A stretch of 55,227 bases of DNA, taken from NCBI RefSeq assembly GCF_032970905.1, contig NZ_JAWJZA010000017.1. One strand, 5' to 3'. The position numbers were made by a program, and so were the translations under genes. Shown in pieces: positions 1 to 8,145 of the stretch. Origin of the DNA: Veillonella absiana (GTDB lineage Bacteria > Bacillota > Negativicutes > Veillonellales > Veillonellaceae). Every line of letters begins with the position of its first letter. Within the stretch, counting starts at the first letter, position 1. The notes beneath the pieces are model-generated. The model saw only the letters and a list, made by a program, of their open reading frames with translations, had not been told where the DNA came from and ran no database searches.

Positions 1-75
1 GAGCTGTCCTTATGGACCTTCATGATGAATGGCTCAGTTCTACAAGAAAATATATTAAGTTTAATCAATGAGTGA
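1..75 (+). CDS. C-terminal end of an unidentified upstream gene (partial)
   Basis: Frame 1 is open from the window edge to TGA at 73-75 and gives 24 residues ending in NILSLINE. The fragment is too short to assign a family. Its stop codon overlaps the GTG at 72 (GTGA), the usual sign of translational coupling, so it is probably the preceding gene of the uptake operon. This is an inference from position only. Confidence 0.4.
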   Translation, partial: ELSLWTFMMNGSVLQENILSLINE

Positions 76-1175
76 CCGGTAAAACATTGTATAGTATTTT
101 ACACAGGATTATGGACTTGACTTGTATGTATCTAACGAAAAATAAAACTATGATAGTGCGATGGGGTTTGATTATTGCATTGTATTTAATTAGTATTGTG
201 GCTATTGGCGTTGGGAGTGTATCGGTAGCACCTATAGATGTATGGAATATATTGAAATCCAAAATCATTAATACGGATAGTATTAATACCGTATCCTTAG
301 CAGTTCAGGATATTATTTGGGAGATTAGAACGCCTCGAGTGATTCTCGCAGCTGTGTCTGGAGCCGGCTTGGCCTTAGCTGGTCTTGTTATGCAAGCTTC
401 GGTACAAAATCCATTGGCAGAACCATTTATCCTTGGCATCGCATCTGGTGCATCCGTAGGTGCGGTCGTTGCTATTTTGTTAGGGGGCATGCTGACAGTA
501 CATGGTATTACATTGGGGGTGGCTAGTGGTGCTTTCATCGGTGCTATTGTGGCTACCTTAGGCGTACTATTACTAGCCGGTATTCGTCAGCGATTGTCTA
601 CGGTTCGTTTGATTCTCGCCGGTGCTGTGGTGAGTGCATTATGTACAGCCATTTCCAATTTTATTATCTATATGGCTGCTGATGCAGAAGGCATGCAGAG
701 TGCTGCATTTTGGACTATGGGTTCTTTGGCGGACGCGAAATGGAGTGGTTTGTTTTTACCCGTTCTTGTAGTAGCCCTAATGTGTGCCTACTTCCTATCC
801 CAAGTTCGTAATCTTGATGCATTGCTACTTGGTGAAGAGGCGGCGGTAACACTGGGTATTGATGCGACAAAACAACGTCGTATTTATATGGCATTGATCG
901 CGTTATTAACCGGTGTATTAGTTTCGCAATGCGGTATTATCGGTTTCGTTGGTCTTGTAATTCCACATATGGTACGGTCCTTCGTGGGGGCCGGACATCG
1001 TCAATTATTACCGGCGGTCATTTTGTTTGGAGCTATTTTCTTGGTACTTGCTGATTTGCTCAGTCGCGTGCTTTTGCCATCCGGTGATTTGCCAATCGGT
1101 ATTATCACAGCCTTGATGGGTGCTCCTTTACTTATGAAATTGCTCTTTGGCAATTCCAAAAATTTTGGAGGTTAA
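72..1175 (+). CDS. FecCD/BtuC-family ABC transporter permease (iron-siderophore, heme or cobalamin type)
   Basis: Integral membrane subunit of an importer that takes a metal chelate or corrinoid across the inner membrane. The protein is almost wholly hydrophobic and shows family hallmarks: PRVILAAVSGAGLALAGLVM near the N-terminus, NPLAEPFILGIASGASVGA, the FVGLVIPHMVRSFVG loop that docks on the ATPase, and a C-terminal LPIGIITALMGAPLLMKLL. The GTG at 72 gives 367 residues and overlaps the previous stop. Family members are usually 330-350 residues, so ATG at 112, 126 or 151 is also possible; none has a strong ribosome binding site. The ATPase gene follows after one base. Substrate cannot be read from the sequence. 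Confidence 0.88.
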   Translation: MTGKTLYSILHRIMDLTCMYLTKNKTMIVRWGLIIALYLISIVAIGVGSVSVAPIDVWNILKSKIINTDSINTVSLAVQDIIWEIRTPRVILAAVSGAGLALAGLVMQASVQNPLAEPFILGIASGASVGAVVAILLGGMLTVHGITLGVASGAFIGAIVATLGVLLLAGIRQRLSTVRLILAGAVVSALCTAISNFIIYMAADAEGMQSAAFWTMGSLADAKWSGLFLPVLVVALMCAYFLSQVRNLDALLLGEEAAVTLGIDATKQRRIYMALIALLTGVLVSQCGIIGFVGLVIPHMVRSFVGAGHRQLLPAVILFGAIFLVLADLLSRVLLPSGDLPIGIITALMGAPLLMKLLFGNSKNFGG

Positions 1176-1176
1176 T

Positions 1177-2076
1177 ATGCAAGAAATTAGAATCGAACAC
1201 TTGGCCTTCAGTATTGGGGGACGCCAAATTTTGAAAGACATCTCTCTGATTTTAGGTGGTCATGAGTTTGTGGGACTCATTGGCCCTAATGGGTGTGGGA
1301 AATCTACCTTGCTAAAACATTTATATCGTGTGAATCCCATACAGAGTGGTCAAATTTTCATGGACAATGTGCCGATGAAAGAAATCAATCTGAAGAATGC
1401 AGCTCAGAAAATTGCTGTTATGGGGCAATTTAACCGTATGGACTTTGATTTTACTGTGTTAGATATTGCTTTAATGGGCCGTACGCCTTACAAGAAAAGC
1501 TTTGAAGATGATACAGAAGAAGATTACAACATGGCTCGCGAGGCGTTAGAACGTGTTGGGATGTGGCAGGCACGAGAACGATCCTTTAACACGCTGTCTG
1601 GTGGTGAACAACAACGCGGTTTACTAGCGAGAGCGTTAGTGCAGGAGCCAGAGTATCTGATCCTCGATGAACCAACTAATCATTTGGATATTAAATATCA
1701 GTTGGAACTCTTAAAAATTGTTAAAGGTCTTGGTGTTGGTATCGTGGCAGCCCTGCATGACATGAATCTAGCTGCAGCGTTTTGTGATCGTATCTGCGTG
1801 TTAAAAGATGGGGTTATCCAGAAAATGGGTACGCCGGCTGAGGTGGTGACGGTAGATACATTACGTACCGTCTATGGGGTGGAATCCAGCGTTGAGGTGG
1901 ATGAACATCATATTCCATTTGTACGCTATCGTGTAGAGCCAAGGGCGTATGGACAGTTACATGTTGAGAATAGTATTCACAGAGGCGCTAGTATAGATGG
2001 CGATAGTAGTGTATCAGCAGGTGTATCTATCCAGAGTGCATCAGCAAATGTAGTGGCTCATAGGGAGTCCCTATGA
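1177..2076 (+). CDS. ABC transporter ATPase partner of the FecCD permease
   Basis: ATPase subunit powering the metal-chelate or corrinoid importer. In order it has Walker A (GPNGCGKST, about residue 40), the Q-loop, the signature LSGGEQQR, Walker B with D-loop (LILDEPTNHLD) and an H-loop histidine (ALHDMNLAAAF), as in FecE/BtuD/HmuV proteins. ATG at 1177 follows GGAGG at 1167-1171; an upstream TTG at 1147 lies inside the permease gene and is less likely. The last 40 or so residues, rich in serine and alanine, extend past the usual family end. The stop overlaps the next start (ATGA). Confidence 0.9.
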   Translation: MQEIRIEHLAFSIGGRQILKDISLILGGHEFVGLIGPNGCGKSTLLKHLYRVNPIQSGQIFMDNVPMKEINLKNAAQKIAVMGQFNRMDFDFTVLDIALMGRTPYKKSFEDDTEEDYNMAREALERVGMWQARERSFNTLSGGEQQRGLLARALVQEPEYLILDEPTNHLDIKYQLELLKIVKGLGVGIVAALHDMNLAAAFCDRICVLKDGVIQKMGTPAEVVTVDTLRTVYGVESSVEVDEHHIPFVRYRVEPRAYGQLHVENSIHRGASIDGDSSVSAGVSIQSASANVVAHRESL

Positions 2077-3101
2077 GTGGTGTAACAAAGATTATCAAAT
2101 CATTATCAGATTTATCTCAAGGTGTAGTATCCAACGGTGCAATAGGCGCTATATTGTGGTTTAGCTTTACTAATGGTACGGGTATATCTGATATCAATAG
2201 TACTAAGCAAGATATTAATACGGTGATGGTCCAAAATTATGATGGAGAAGGTCATGATATTGATTTGCCATATGTGAATCCTCAAAGGGTTCTTGTTACC
2301 TACCCTGGTGCCACAGAATTACTAATTACGCTCGGCCTGCAAGAACGAGTGATTGCCACAATTGCTCCCTATGGGGCAGAACCACCAGAATTAGCGACTG
2401 CTTATGATGGAATCCCAAAATTGGAGGCACCGTTTGTGCCAACTCGGGAAGAAGTAACAGCCTTAAAACCTGATTTGATTATGGGCTGGTCGCATCACTT
2501 TCAACCAAGTTCACTAGGTGATATTCGCAACTGGTTTGGTCGTGGTGTGGAAACCTATATTGTGCCGGCAACGGTACGTAAGGGTAAACCAACCATAGAA
2601 TCGACGGTATATCCATTTATCGACGATGTGGGACGTATCTTTCACATAGAGGAACAAGCAACGGCGTATAAGCAAGGTTTACAGGACCGTGTGCAAGCGG
2701 TGGCCGATAAGGTAGCTGGAAAATCTGAGCGACCATCTGTGTTAATTCTGCAGTCCTATGGCAATAGTAGTTATAGCGTATATGGAAAGCCATATATTAT
2801 TGATGATATTGTACATAAGGCAGGCGGTCAGAATATTACGGATACAGATATGATGACGGTAGGGCCAGAACGCATTTTGGCATATGACCCAGATTACATC
2901 GTGTTCGTCGTATATACAGATATAGCGGATCCTATAAAGTTTAAAGAAGTGGCTACGCAAGCGCTGTTAGAGGATGTAAATCTCAAGCATATGCGTGCCG
3001 TTCAGAATAAAAAGATTGTTCCCGTACCATTTGCAGAAGTGAATAATGGGAATGGCCGTGTAGTAGATGCGTTAGAAACGATTGCTACGGGCCTAGAATA
3101 A
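2073..3101 (+). CDS. Periplasmic metal-chelate/corrinoid binding protein (peripla_BP_2 type)
   Basis: Substrate-binding subunit of the same importer, 342 residues. After about 65 residues it shows the class III fold pattern: NPQRVLVTYPGATELLITLG, then LKPDLIMGWS, a long helix region and ILAYDPDYIVFVVY. Co-translation is indicated by the ATGA overlap at 2073-2076. The N-terminus has lysines followed by only a short apolar run (GAIGAILWFSF); neither a clear signal peptidase site nor a lipobox is visible. Export is expected from the family but is not shown by the sequence. Confidence 0.78.
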   Translation: MSGVTKIIKSLSDLSQGVVSNGAIGAILWFSFTNGTGISDINSTKQDINTVMVQNYDGEGHDIDLPYVNPQRVLVTYPGATELLITLGLQERVIATIAPYGAEPPELATAYDGIPKLEAPFVPTREEVTALKPDLIMGWSHHFQPSSLGDIRNWFGRGVETYIVPATVRKGKPTIESTVYPFIDDVGRIFHIEEQATAYKQGLQDRVQAVADKVAGKSERPSVLILQSYGNSSYSVYGKPYIIDDIVHKAGGQNITDTDMMTVGPERILAYDPDYIVFVVYTDIADPIKFKEVATQALLEDVNLKHMRAVQNKKIVPVPFAEVNNGNGRVVDALETIATGLE

Positions 3102-3325
3102 GTTTGTAAGTACAAGTCTCTGATGAAAATAATGGCCAAGTGGCTCGGAAGAATATGTAGTATGTTACCTAAGATTGTTGTAGGACGGCAGTGATAAATG
3201 ATGCTGATACAATGTATGGTCATAGAACATAGATAGTTTTATCCTCACTGTAGAGAGCAGGGCTGGTTGTGGCCAGAGTGTAAGACATAAATTATTATGT
3301 GTTGTATTTTTGTAAGGAGACACAA

Positions 3326-5206
3326 ATGCGTAAAACAATGTTAAAAGGCTTAGTAATGGGTGCGTTGGTGGTCAGTGTATTGCCAACTTTCACAGTAGTA
3401 AATGCGGAAGATGTTTTATTTGGCGAGACTATCGTAACCGGTACTCGTGTAAAAACAGACGTTAAAGATGTAGCTGCGAATATTACCGTTATTAATAATG
3501 AGACTATTGAAGATGGTAACTATACTGAAATGTCCGAAGCGTTACAAGCTGCTGGTGTTGACGTAGTAGATCATGGTTCTGCTGCATACCCAGTATTGAA
3601 TGGCGATACTCGTGTATTGGTAATGGTGAATGGCCGTCGTATCAATTTTGATCATTTAACTGTATCTGGCAACGATAATGCAGTAGATATGAATCAAATT
3701 CCTATGGATAATGTGGACCATATTGAGGTGGTTCGTGGACCTAACTCTGCATTGTACGGTCAAAAGGCTGTGGCTGGTGTTATCAACATTATCACTAAAA
3801 CACCAACTCCAGAGACTAAAACTACATTGACAGCTGAATATGGCACATGGAATCACCGTTTAGGCTCTATTGTTCATTCTGGTGGTGACGAAGATAATCG
3901 TTATATGATTACATACTCTAAACAAAAAAGAGACAATTATGACTATAAAAATGCAAAAGGCGACTCTCACGAATTCCAAGATAGCTATCTAGACCGTGAA
4001 GAAATGACATTCCGTTATGATCATTTCTTTGGTGATGACCGTGCTACATTTGATTTTGCTCGTACTCATGCAAAAGATGGTTATGGTATTTACTTGTCTG
4101 ATGTTGATACAGGTGCATCCTATGGTAATGGTTCCAAAATTGATTCCACTATCGTTGACCTTGGTTTGACATATACTTTCAACCAAAAAAATAATGGTGA
4201 AGGTACATTCTTGCGCTTGTCTCGTATTAATGACCAAACTGAATCCCCATTTGCAGGTACACCATATAGCCATGATTTGACTGGCTACACATTTGAAGGT
4301 CAAAAAGACTGGAAGTTGGGCAATCATAATTTGGTAGGCGGTTTTATGTGGGAAGACCAAAATTTATGGGAAAATAATGATGGCTCCACAATGGACCGTT
4401 CTGCTATCACAAAAGCAGTATTTGCGGAAGATCGTTGGGAATTAGGCGATGGTTGGTCCACCAATATGGGCGGCCGTTATGAACATCATAGCGATTACGG
4501 CGGGGACTGGACATACCATGTCGGTTTGAACAAACGTATCAGCAACGATACTCATGCATACTTGTCCTATGGCACAGCTGTTAATAACCCTACATTGAAA
4601 ATGCGTTATGCAGACACTCCTTATATGAAAGGGAATGAAGATTTAGAACAAGAAACATCTAGAACAATTACATTGGGTGTAGATAGCAAAATCAATGATA
4701 AATTGAATGTATCTGCTAGCGTATACAAATCCAAAGTGAAAGATGCCTTGAACTGGGCTTGGAATGGCGTAACTCGTTATTACAATGTTGACGAAGAAGA
4801 TCGTCAAGGTTTGAGTCTATCCGCTAACTATAAAGTTAACGATAACTGGCGTTTACGTGCTGGTTATGACTACAGCAAAATTGAAATTAATGATGATTTA
4901 GACCTACGTAACACTCGTCCAAATGGTTATTCCTTAGGTGTGACATTTGATAAATCTCGTTGGAATGCAACTGCGAACCTTACATATGTAACTGGTCGTT
5001 CCACAACTCGTTACACAGACAACCGTTATTTCTTGGTGGATATGAATGTAAATTACCAATGGACTCCAAATACTAAGTTCTACGTAAAAGGATTCAACTT
5101 GACTAACGAACACTATGAAACTAGTGCATCTGCATTTGCAGGTTCTCCAGGCTCCTATGCGATGCCGGAACGTCACTTTGTAGCGGGCGTATCCCATAGT
5201 TTTTAA
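3326..5206 (+). CDS. TonB-dependent outer-membrane receptor
   Basis: Outer-membrane gated channel for a scarce nutrient, probably the ligand handled by the ABC importer just upstream. The 626-residue product starts with a signal peptide (Lys/Arg, then LKGLVMGALVVSVLP, cleavage probably after VNA), then a TonB-box-like GETIVTGTR, a plug domain with VLVMVNGRRIN and IEVVRGPNSALYGQKAVAGV, and a beta-barrel of alternating aromatic strands. It ends in phenylalanine, as outer-membrane barrels do. ATG at 3326 follows AAGGAG at 3314-3319; a GTG at 3299 is in frame but has no such site. A gap of 224 bp separates it from the binding protein; I see no terminator there. The size resembles BtuB-like receptors, but the ligand is unknown. 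Confidence 0.92.
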   Translation: MRKTMLKGLVMGALVVSVLPTFTVVNAEDVLFGETIVTGTRVKTDVKDVAANITVINNETIEDGNYTEMSEALQAAGVDVVDHGSAAYPVLNGDTRVLVMVNGRRINFDHLTVSGNDNAVDMNQIPMDNVDHIEVVRGPNSALYGQKAVAGVINIITKTPTPETKTTLTAEYGTWNHRLGSIVHSGGDEDNRYMITYSKQKRDNYDYKNAKGDSHEFQDSYLDREEMTFRYDHFFGDDRATFDFARTHAKDGYGIYLSDVDTGASYGNGSKIDSTIVDLGLTYTFNQKNNGEGTFLRLSRINDQTESPFAGTPYSHDLTGYTFEGQKDWKLGNHNLVGGFMWEDQNLWENNDGSTMDRSAITKAVFAEDRWELGDGWSTNMGGRYEHHSDYGGDWTYHVGLNKRISNDTHAYLSYGTAVNNPTLKMRYADTPYMKGNEDLEQETSRTITLGVDSKINDKLNVSASVYKSKVKDALNWAWNGVTRYYNVDEEDRQGLSLSANYKVNDNWRLRAGYDYSKIEINDDLDLRNTRPNGYSLGVTFDKSRWNATANLTYVTGRSTTRYTDNRYFLVDMNVNYQWTPNTKFYVKGFNLTNEHYETSASAFAGSPGSYAMPERHFVAGVSHSF

Positions 5207-5278
5207 TTTGTACTTTAGTTTCGATTTTAAATTGTTTTTTGATATGATTGATTTTGTTTTACCGTAGGAGGTTTCACA

Positions 5279-5893
5279 ATGCAAGTATTGGAGTTATTTC
5301 ATCAAGGCGGCCTAGTAATGTATCCGTTACTTATCTGTTCTATTATTGCTATCACGATTTTAGTAGAACGTGTACGCACGTACAACGCAGCAAAATCCGA
5401 CATGGACACATTGCGTACAAAAGTATCTGAATTAGTTGTGGCTGGTCAATGGAAAGAACTTCGCGATGTATGTGAAGAAGATGGTGGGGTAGCCGCTAAA
5501 CTAGTGAAAACTGCCGCATCTCAACCTCATGATGTAGAAAAACAAACTCAAGCATTACAAGGTGCAGCGGGTTCCATCGCAGCATCCCTTCGTGCTTACT
5601 TGAACTACCTTGAAACAATCGTTACATTGGCACCATTGCTCGGCTTGCTTGGTACTGTAACTGGTATGATTGGTTCCTTTAGCGTATTGTCCATTTCTGA
5701 TGGCGAGCCATTCGCTATCACTGGTGGTGTAGGTGAAGCCCTCATCGCTACGGCAACTGGTCTTATTGTAGCGATCATCGCTCTTGTTATTCATGCATAC
5801 TTAGTACAACGTCAAGATAATCTTGTAGCTGAAATGGAAGAAATCGGCGCCGTATACATGACAGCATTGGTAGGTGACAATAATGCAGCTTAG
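5279..5893 (+). CDS. exbB: ExbB/TolQ/MotA-family proton channel protein
   Basis: Inner-membrane component that uses the proton gradient to energise TonB. The protein has 204 residues with three hydrophobic segments: near the N-terminus (GLVMYPLLICSIIAITILVE), and a pair around ETIVTLAPLLGLLGTVTGMI and GVGEALIATATGLIVAIIA. The two latter motifs are the conserved ExbB/TolQ core. AGGAGG at 5267-5272 precedes ATG 5279. It overlaps exbD, and tonB follows, so receptor and energiser probably form one transcription unit with only 72 bp between the receptor and exbB. Confidence 0.93.
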   Translation: MQVLELFHQGGLVMYPLLICSIIAITILVERVRTYNAAKSDMDTLRTKVSELVVAGQWKELRDVCEEDGGVAAKLVKTAASQPHDVEKQTQALQGAAGSIAASLRAYLNYLETIVTLAPLLGLLGTVTGMIGSFSVLSISDGEPFAITGGVGEALIATATGLIVAIIALVIHAYLVQRQDNLVAEMEEIGAVYMTALVGDNNAA

Positions 5894-6287
5894 AAGTTTA
5901 CGTACTACGAACAAACCGAGATTAATGATTATCCCTATGATTGATATCATTTTCTTCTTGCTCGTATTCTTTATGATGAGCATGTTGTCCATGGTTGTTC
6001 AAAAATCCGTACCTATTAATATGCCTATCGCACAATCTGCGAAGGTAGATATTCAGAAAAAGGTACCTATTACTGTAACCGCTGATGGCAGTATTTATGT
6101 AGAAACAACAAAAACAAATTTGGATGGTATGATCAAATACCTTCAAATCGAACAAGCAAAAGGTCAAGAATTGACAATTGTATTGCGTGCTGACCAAGCG
6201 GCTCAATATGGCGGTTTCGTACAAGTACTTGATACATTAAAACAAATGAATATTACAAAAATTGCTATTGCTACTGAAAGTAAGTAA
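5883..6287 (+). CDS. exbD: ExbD/TolR-family protein
   Basis: Partner of ExbB in the TonB motor. The 134-residue product has a short cytoplasmic start, one membrane helix with the conserved aspartate (MIDIIFFLLVFFM) and a periplasmic domain. ATG 5883 overlaps the end of exbB by 11 bases and is preceded by AGGTGA; a GTG at 5874 in the same frame is an alternative. tonB follows after 11 bases. Confidence 0.92.
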   Translation: MQLRSLRTTNKPRLMIIPMIDIIFFLLVFFMMSMLSMVVQKSVPINMPIAQSAKVDIQKKVPITVTADGSIYVETTKTNLDGMIKYLQIEQAKGQELTIVLRADQAAQYGGFVQVLDTLKQMNITKIAIATESK

Positions 6288-6298
6288 GGAGGTGCCCT

Positions 6299-7006
6299 AT
6301 GGCAAAATGGAAAACATCCTTTGCGGCATCGCTTCTTATTAACTTTGCACTTTTTGCCGGTGCAGCAGCGTATATGCAATATGCAGCTCCAGAGCCTGAC
6401 GCTAAACCAGAACCAGTAGAATTAGCTTTCATCACAGAAGTGGGTGAATCTGAAAAATCTCCGAAAATTGCAGCGCCAAAACCGCAGAAGGTGGAGATCC
6501 CTACACCGCCAACACCAGAGCAAGTCAAACAGATGACAGATGGTGTTCCTGTGGAAGAGGGACTGAAGGATATTAATAAGACTCAACCAACGAACCCAAC
6601 ATCTAATCAGCCGACGAATAATTCAAATACTCCATCAGATGCATCGAATACTGGCCCAGGTGGCCCGGGTAAAGATGAGACTGGTGTTGATACACCAGGA
6701 CAACCAGGTCAGGATGAAAAACGGGAAACACCAGTTGGTGAAACTCATGGCGCTCAGTTATTGAGTCAGCCACAACCTAAATTCCCTGCTGATTTACAAA
6801 AACGAGGCGTTCAGGGTAGCGTTACCGTACGTGTTGTAGTTGATGAAAGTGGTAATGTTGCAGATGTATCAGTTGTATCTAGTGATAATAGTGAATTGGA
6901 TCAATATGCTATTGCAGCCGCATACCAGGCTAGCTTTAAGCCTGCAATGGAGAATGGTGTACCTATCTCAACTGCGGGTAATCTTAGATATGGATTTGGC
7001 TATTAA
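6299..7006 (+). CDS. tonB: TonB energy-transducing protein
   Basis: Couples the ExbB/ExbD motor to the outer-membrane receptor. The 235-residue product has an N-terminal membrane anchor (SFAASLLINFALFAGAAAYM), a proline-rich linker (residues about 30-75), a Gly/Pro/Asn-rich stretch, and a C-terminal TonB domain (PKFPADLQKRGVQGSVTVRV followed by an ASFKPAMENGVPI-type segment). AAGGAGG at 6286-6292 sets ATG 6299. It is the last gene of the receptor-exbB-exbD-tonB series before a small gap. Confidence 0.92.
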   Translation: MAKWKTSFAASLLINFALFAGAAAYMQYAAPEPDAKPEPVELAFITEVGESEKSPKIAAPKPQKVEIPTPPTPEQVKQMTDGVPVEEGLKDINKTQPTNPTSNQPTNNSNTPSDASNTGPGGPGKDETGVDTPGQPGQDEKRETPVGETHGAQLLSQPQPKFPADLQKRGVQGSVTVRVVVDESGNVADVSVVSSDNSELDQYAIAAAYQASFKPAMENGVPISTAGNLRYGFGY

Positions 7007-7108
7007 TCATATTGATACAGCCATATAGGAATAAATAGTAAGTAATTCCTTGTAATAATTGTATAATCTCATATAATTAATAGAGATACATATTAGAAAG
7101 GATAAATT

Positions 7109-7795
7109 ATGAAACAGCATACAAAAACATTAATGTTAGCTACTGTTTTAGCAGTTGGCGCCACTACAACATCTCTAGCAGTTACAGTTAACCAAGAATA
7201 TCCTAATGGACATCCTGTAGATGTACAACAGCGCACATTAAGTGCAGCTGTACAAACGGCACCAACAGAAACGCCAAAGCAAGCAGCAAAACGGTTGGCT
7301 GAAGAGAATAAAACAAAATCTAACCCCCTCATTGATTCCAAGTATACGAAAGATCGTGGCCCTAATCACGGTCCAGTGATGGCTATGTCTGGCTATCCTG
7401 ATTTAAGTGATTTGGGATTGACACCGGGCAAAGAAATGTACACAAAAGTGCGTACTACTGTTGGTGTAAATGGTTACGTTACAAATGTAAAAGTACTTCA
7501 ATCATCTGGCAATGAGGAGATGGATGATCGCGTAGTATTGGCGGAGTATCAATCTATATTTATTCCTGCCTACAAAGATGGTAAAGCTGTTGAATCTAGT
7601 GGTGTTCATGGATTCCGATATATTGAGCCAATAGTGCCTGGCGAAAATGGAGAGGTACAAGTGGCGCCTGTAGCAACAGACACTACATCTGATACTGATG
7701 AAACAGCAGCAGAAGAAATCGATTACAGAACTAGCCCAAAAGGTTATGACATTAGTATCAATCATTCTGTACCAAGTATTAATACAACAAAATAA
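7109..7795 (+). CDS. Exported protein with a stand-alone TonB-C-like domain
   Basis: This 228-residue protein begins with a signal peptide (TLMLATVLAVGATTTSLA) and has no proline-rich spacer or retained membrane anchor as TonB has. Its middle (about residues 85-175) resembles the TonB C-terminal fold: YTKVRTTVGVNGYVTNVKVL, QSSGNEEMDDRV, then an IFIPAYKDGKAV strand pair. The tail is acidic, low in complexity and rich in Thr/Asp/Glu. GAAAGGA at 7096-7102 precedes ATG 7109. It follows tonB by 102 bp and ends at a terminator. A periplasmic accessory to the receptor system is a guess from position. Confidence 0.7.
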   Translation: MKQHTKTLMLATVLAVGATTTSLAVTVNQEYPNGHPVDVQQRTLSAAVQTAPTETPKQAAKRLAEENKTKSNPLIDSKYTKDRGPNHGPVMAMSGYPDLSDLGLTPGKEMYTKVRTTVGVNGYVTNVKVLQSSGNEEMDDRVVLAEYQSIFIPAYKDGKAVESSGVHGFRYIEPIVPGENGEVQVAPVATDTTSDTDETAAEEIDYRTSPKGYDISINHSVPSINTTK

Positions 7796-7847
7796 ATAGT
7801 TATGTGAAAATCATGGTAGAGATAAATTGGTTTTCATCATTGTAAAT

Positions 7848-7890
7848 AGAGAGTCTATTCTGCATTATTAGTAGGATAGACTCTCTGTTT
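7848..7890 (+). terminator. Intrinsic terminator after the TonB locus
   Basis: The 11-bp perfect stem AGAGAGTCTAT (7848-7858) / ATAGACTCTCT (7876-7886) is followed by GTTT. It closes the TonB cluster. The 350-bp gap to the next gene otherwise holds a promoter candidate at 8045-8073. Confidence 0.7.
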
Positions 7891-8044
7891 ATGTGGTCTG
7901 AGAGTTAAAAATTAGGTGGACAAAATGAGTTGGTAATAGAGTCGTTGGAGTCAGTTAGCATCTAGTCCAGTCCGCTGTCAAAGTTGATTTACAAAACTTT
8001 TACCAATAAAATCCAATATATTCAAAATCTGTAGCTGTAGCTAC

Positions 8045-8073
8045 TGAAAATAATTTTCAAAAATTGATATAAT
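8045..8073 (+). promoter_or_regulatory. Promoter candidate for the DUF438 gene
   Basis: TGAAAA (8045-8050), 17-bp spacer, TATAAT (8068-8073). The -35 region lies at the start of a palindrome, TGAAAATAATTTTCA (8045-8059), which could be an operator. Seen by eye only. Confidence 0.45.
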
Positions 8074-8145
8074 GACATCATAGAAAAGAGATAACTGCTG
8101 ATTAATAGCACCACAGACAATAGATAATCAACACAGGAGGCAACT

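Noticed and set aside
3102..3325. A cobalamin riboswitch or Fur box before the receptor gene
   Set aside because: No B12-box-like sequence and no GATAATGATAATCATTATC-like stretch could be found; the receptor's ligand stays open.
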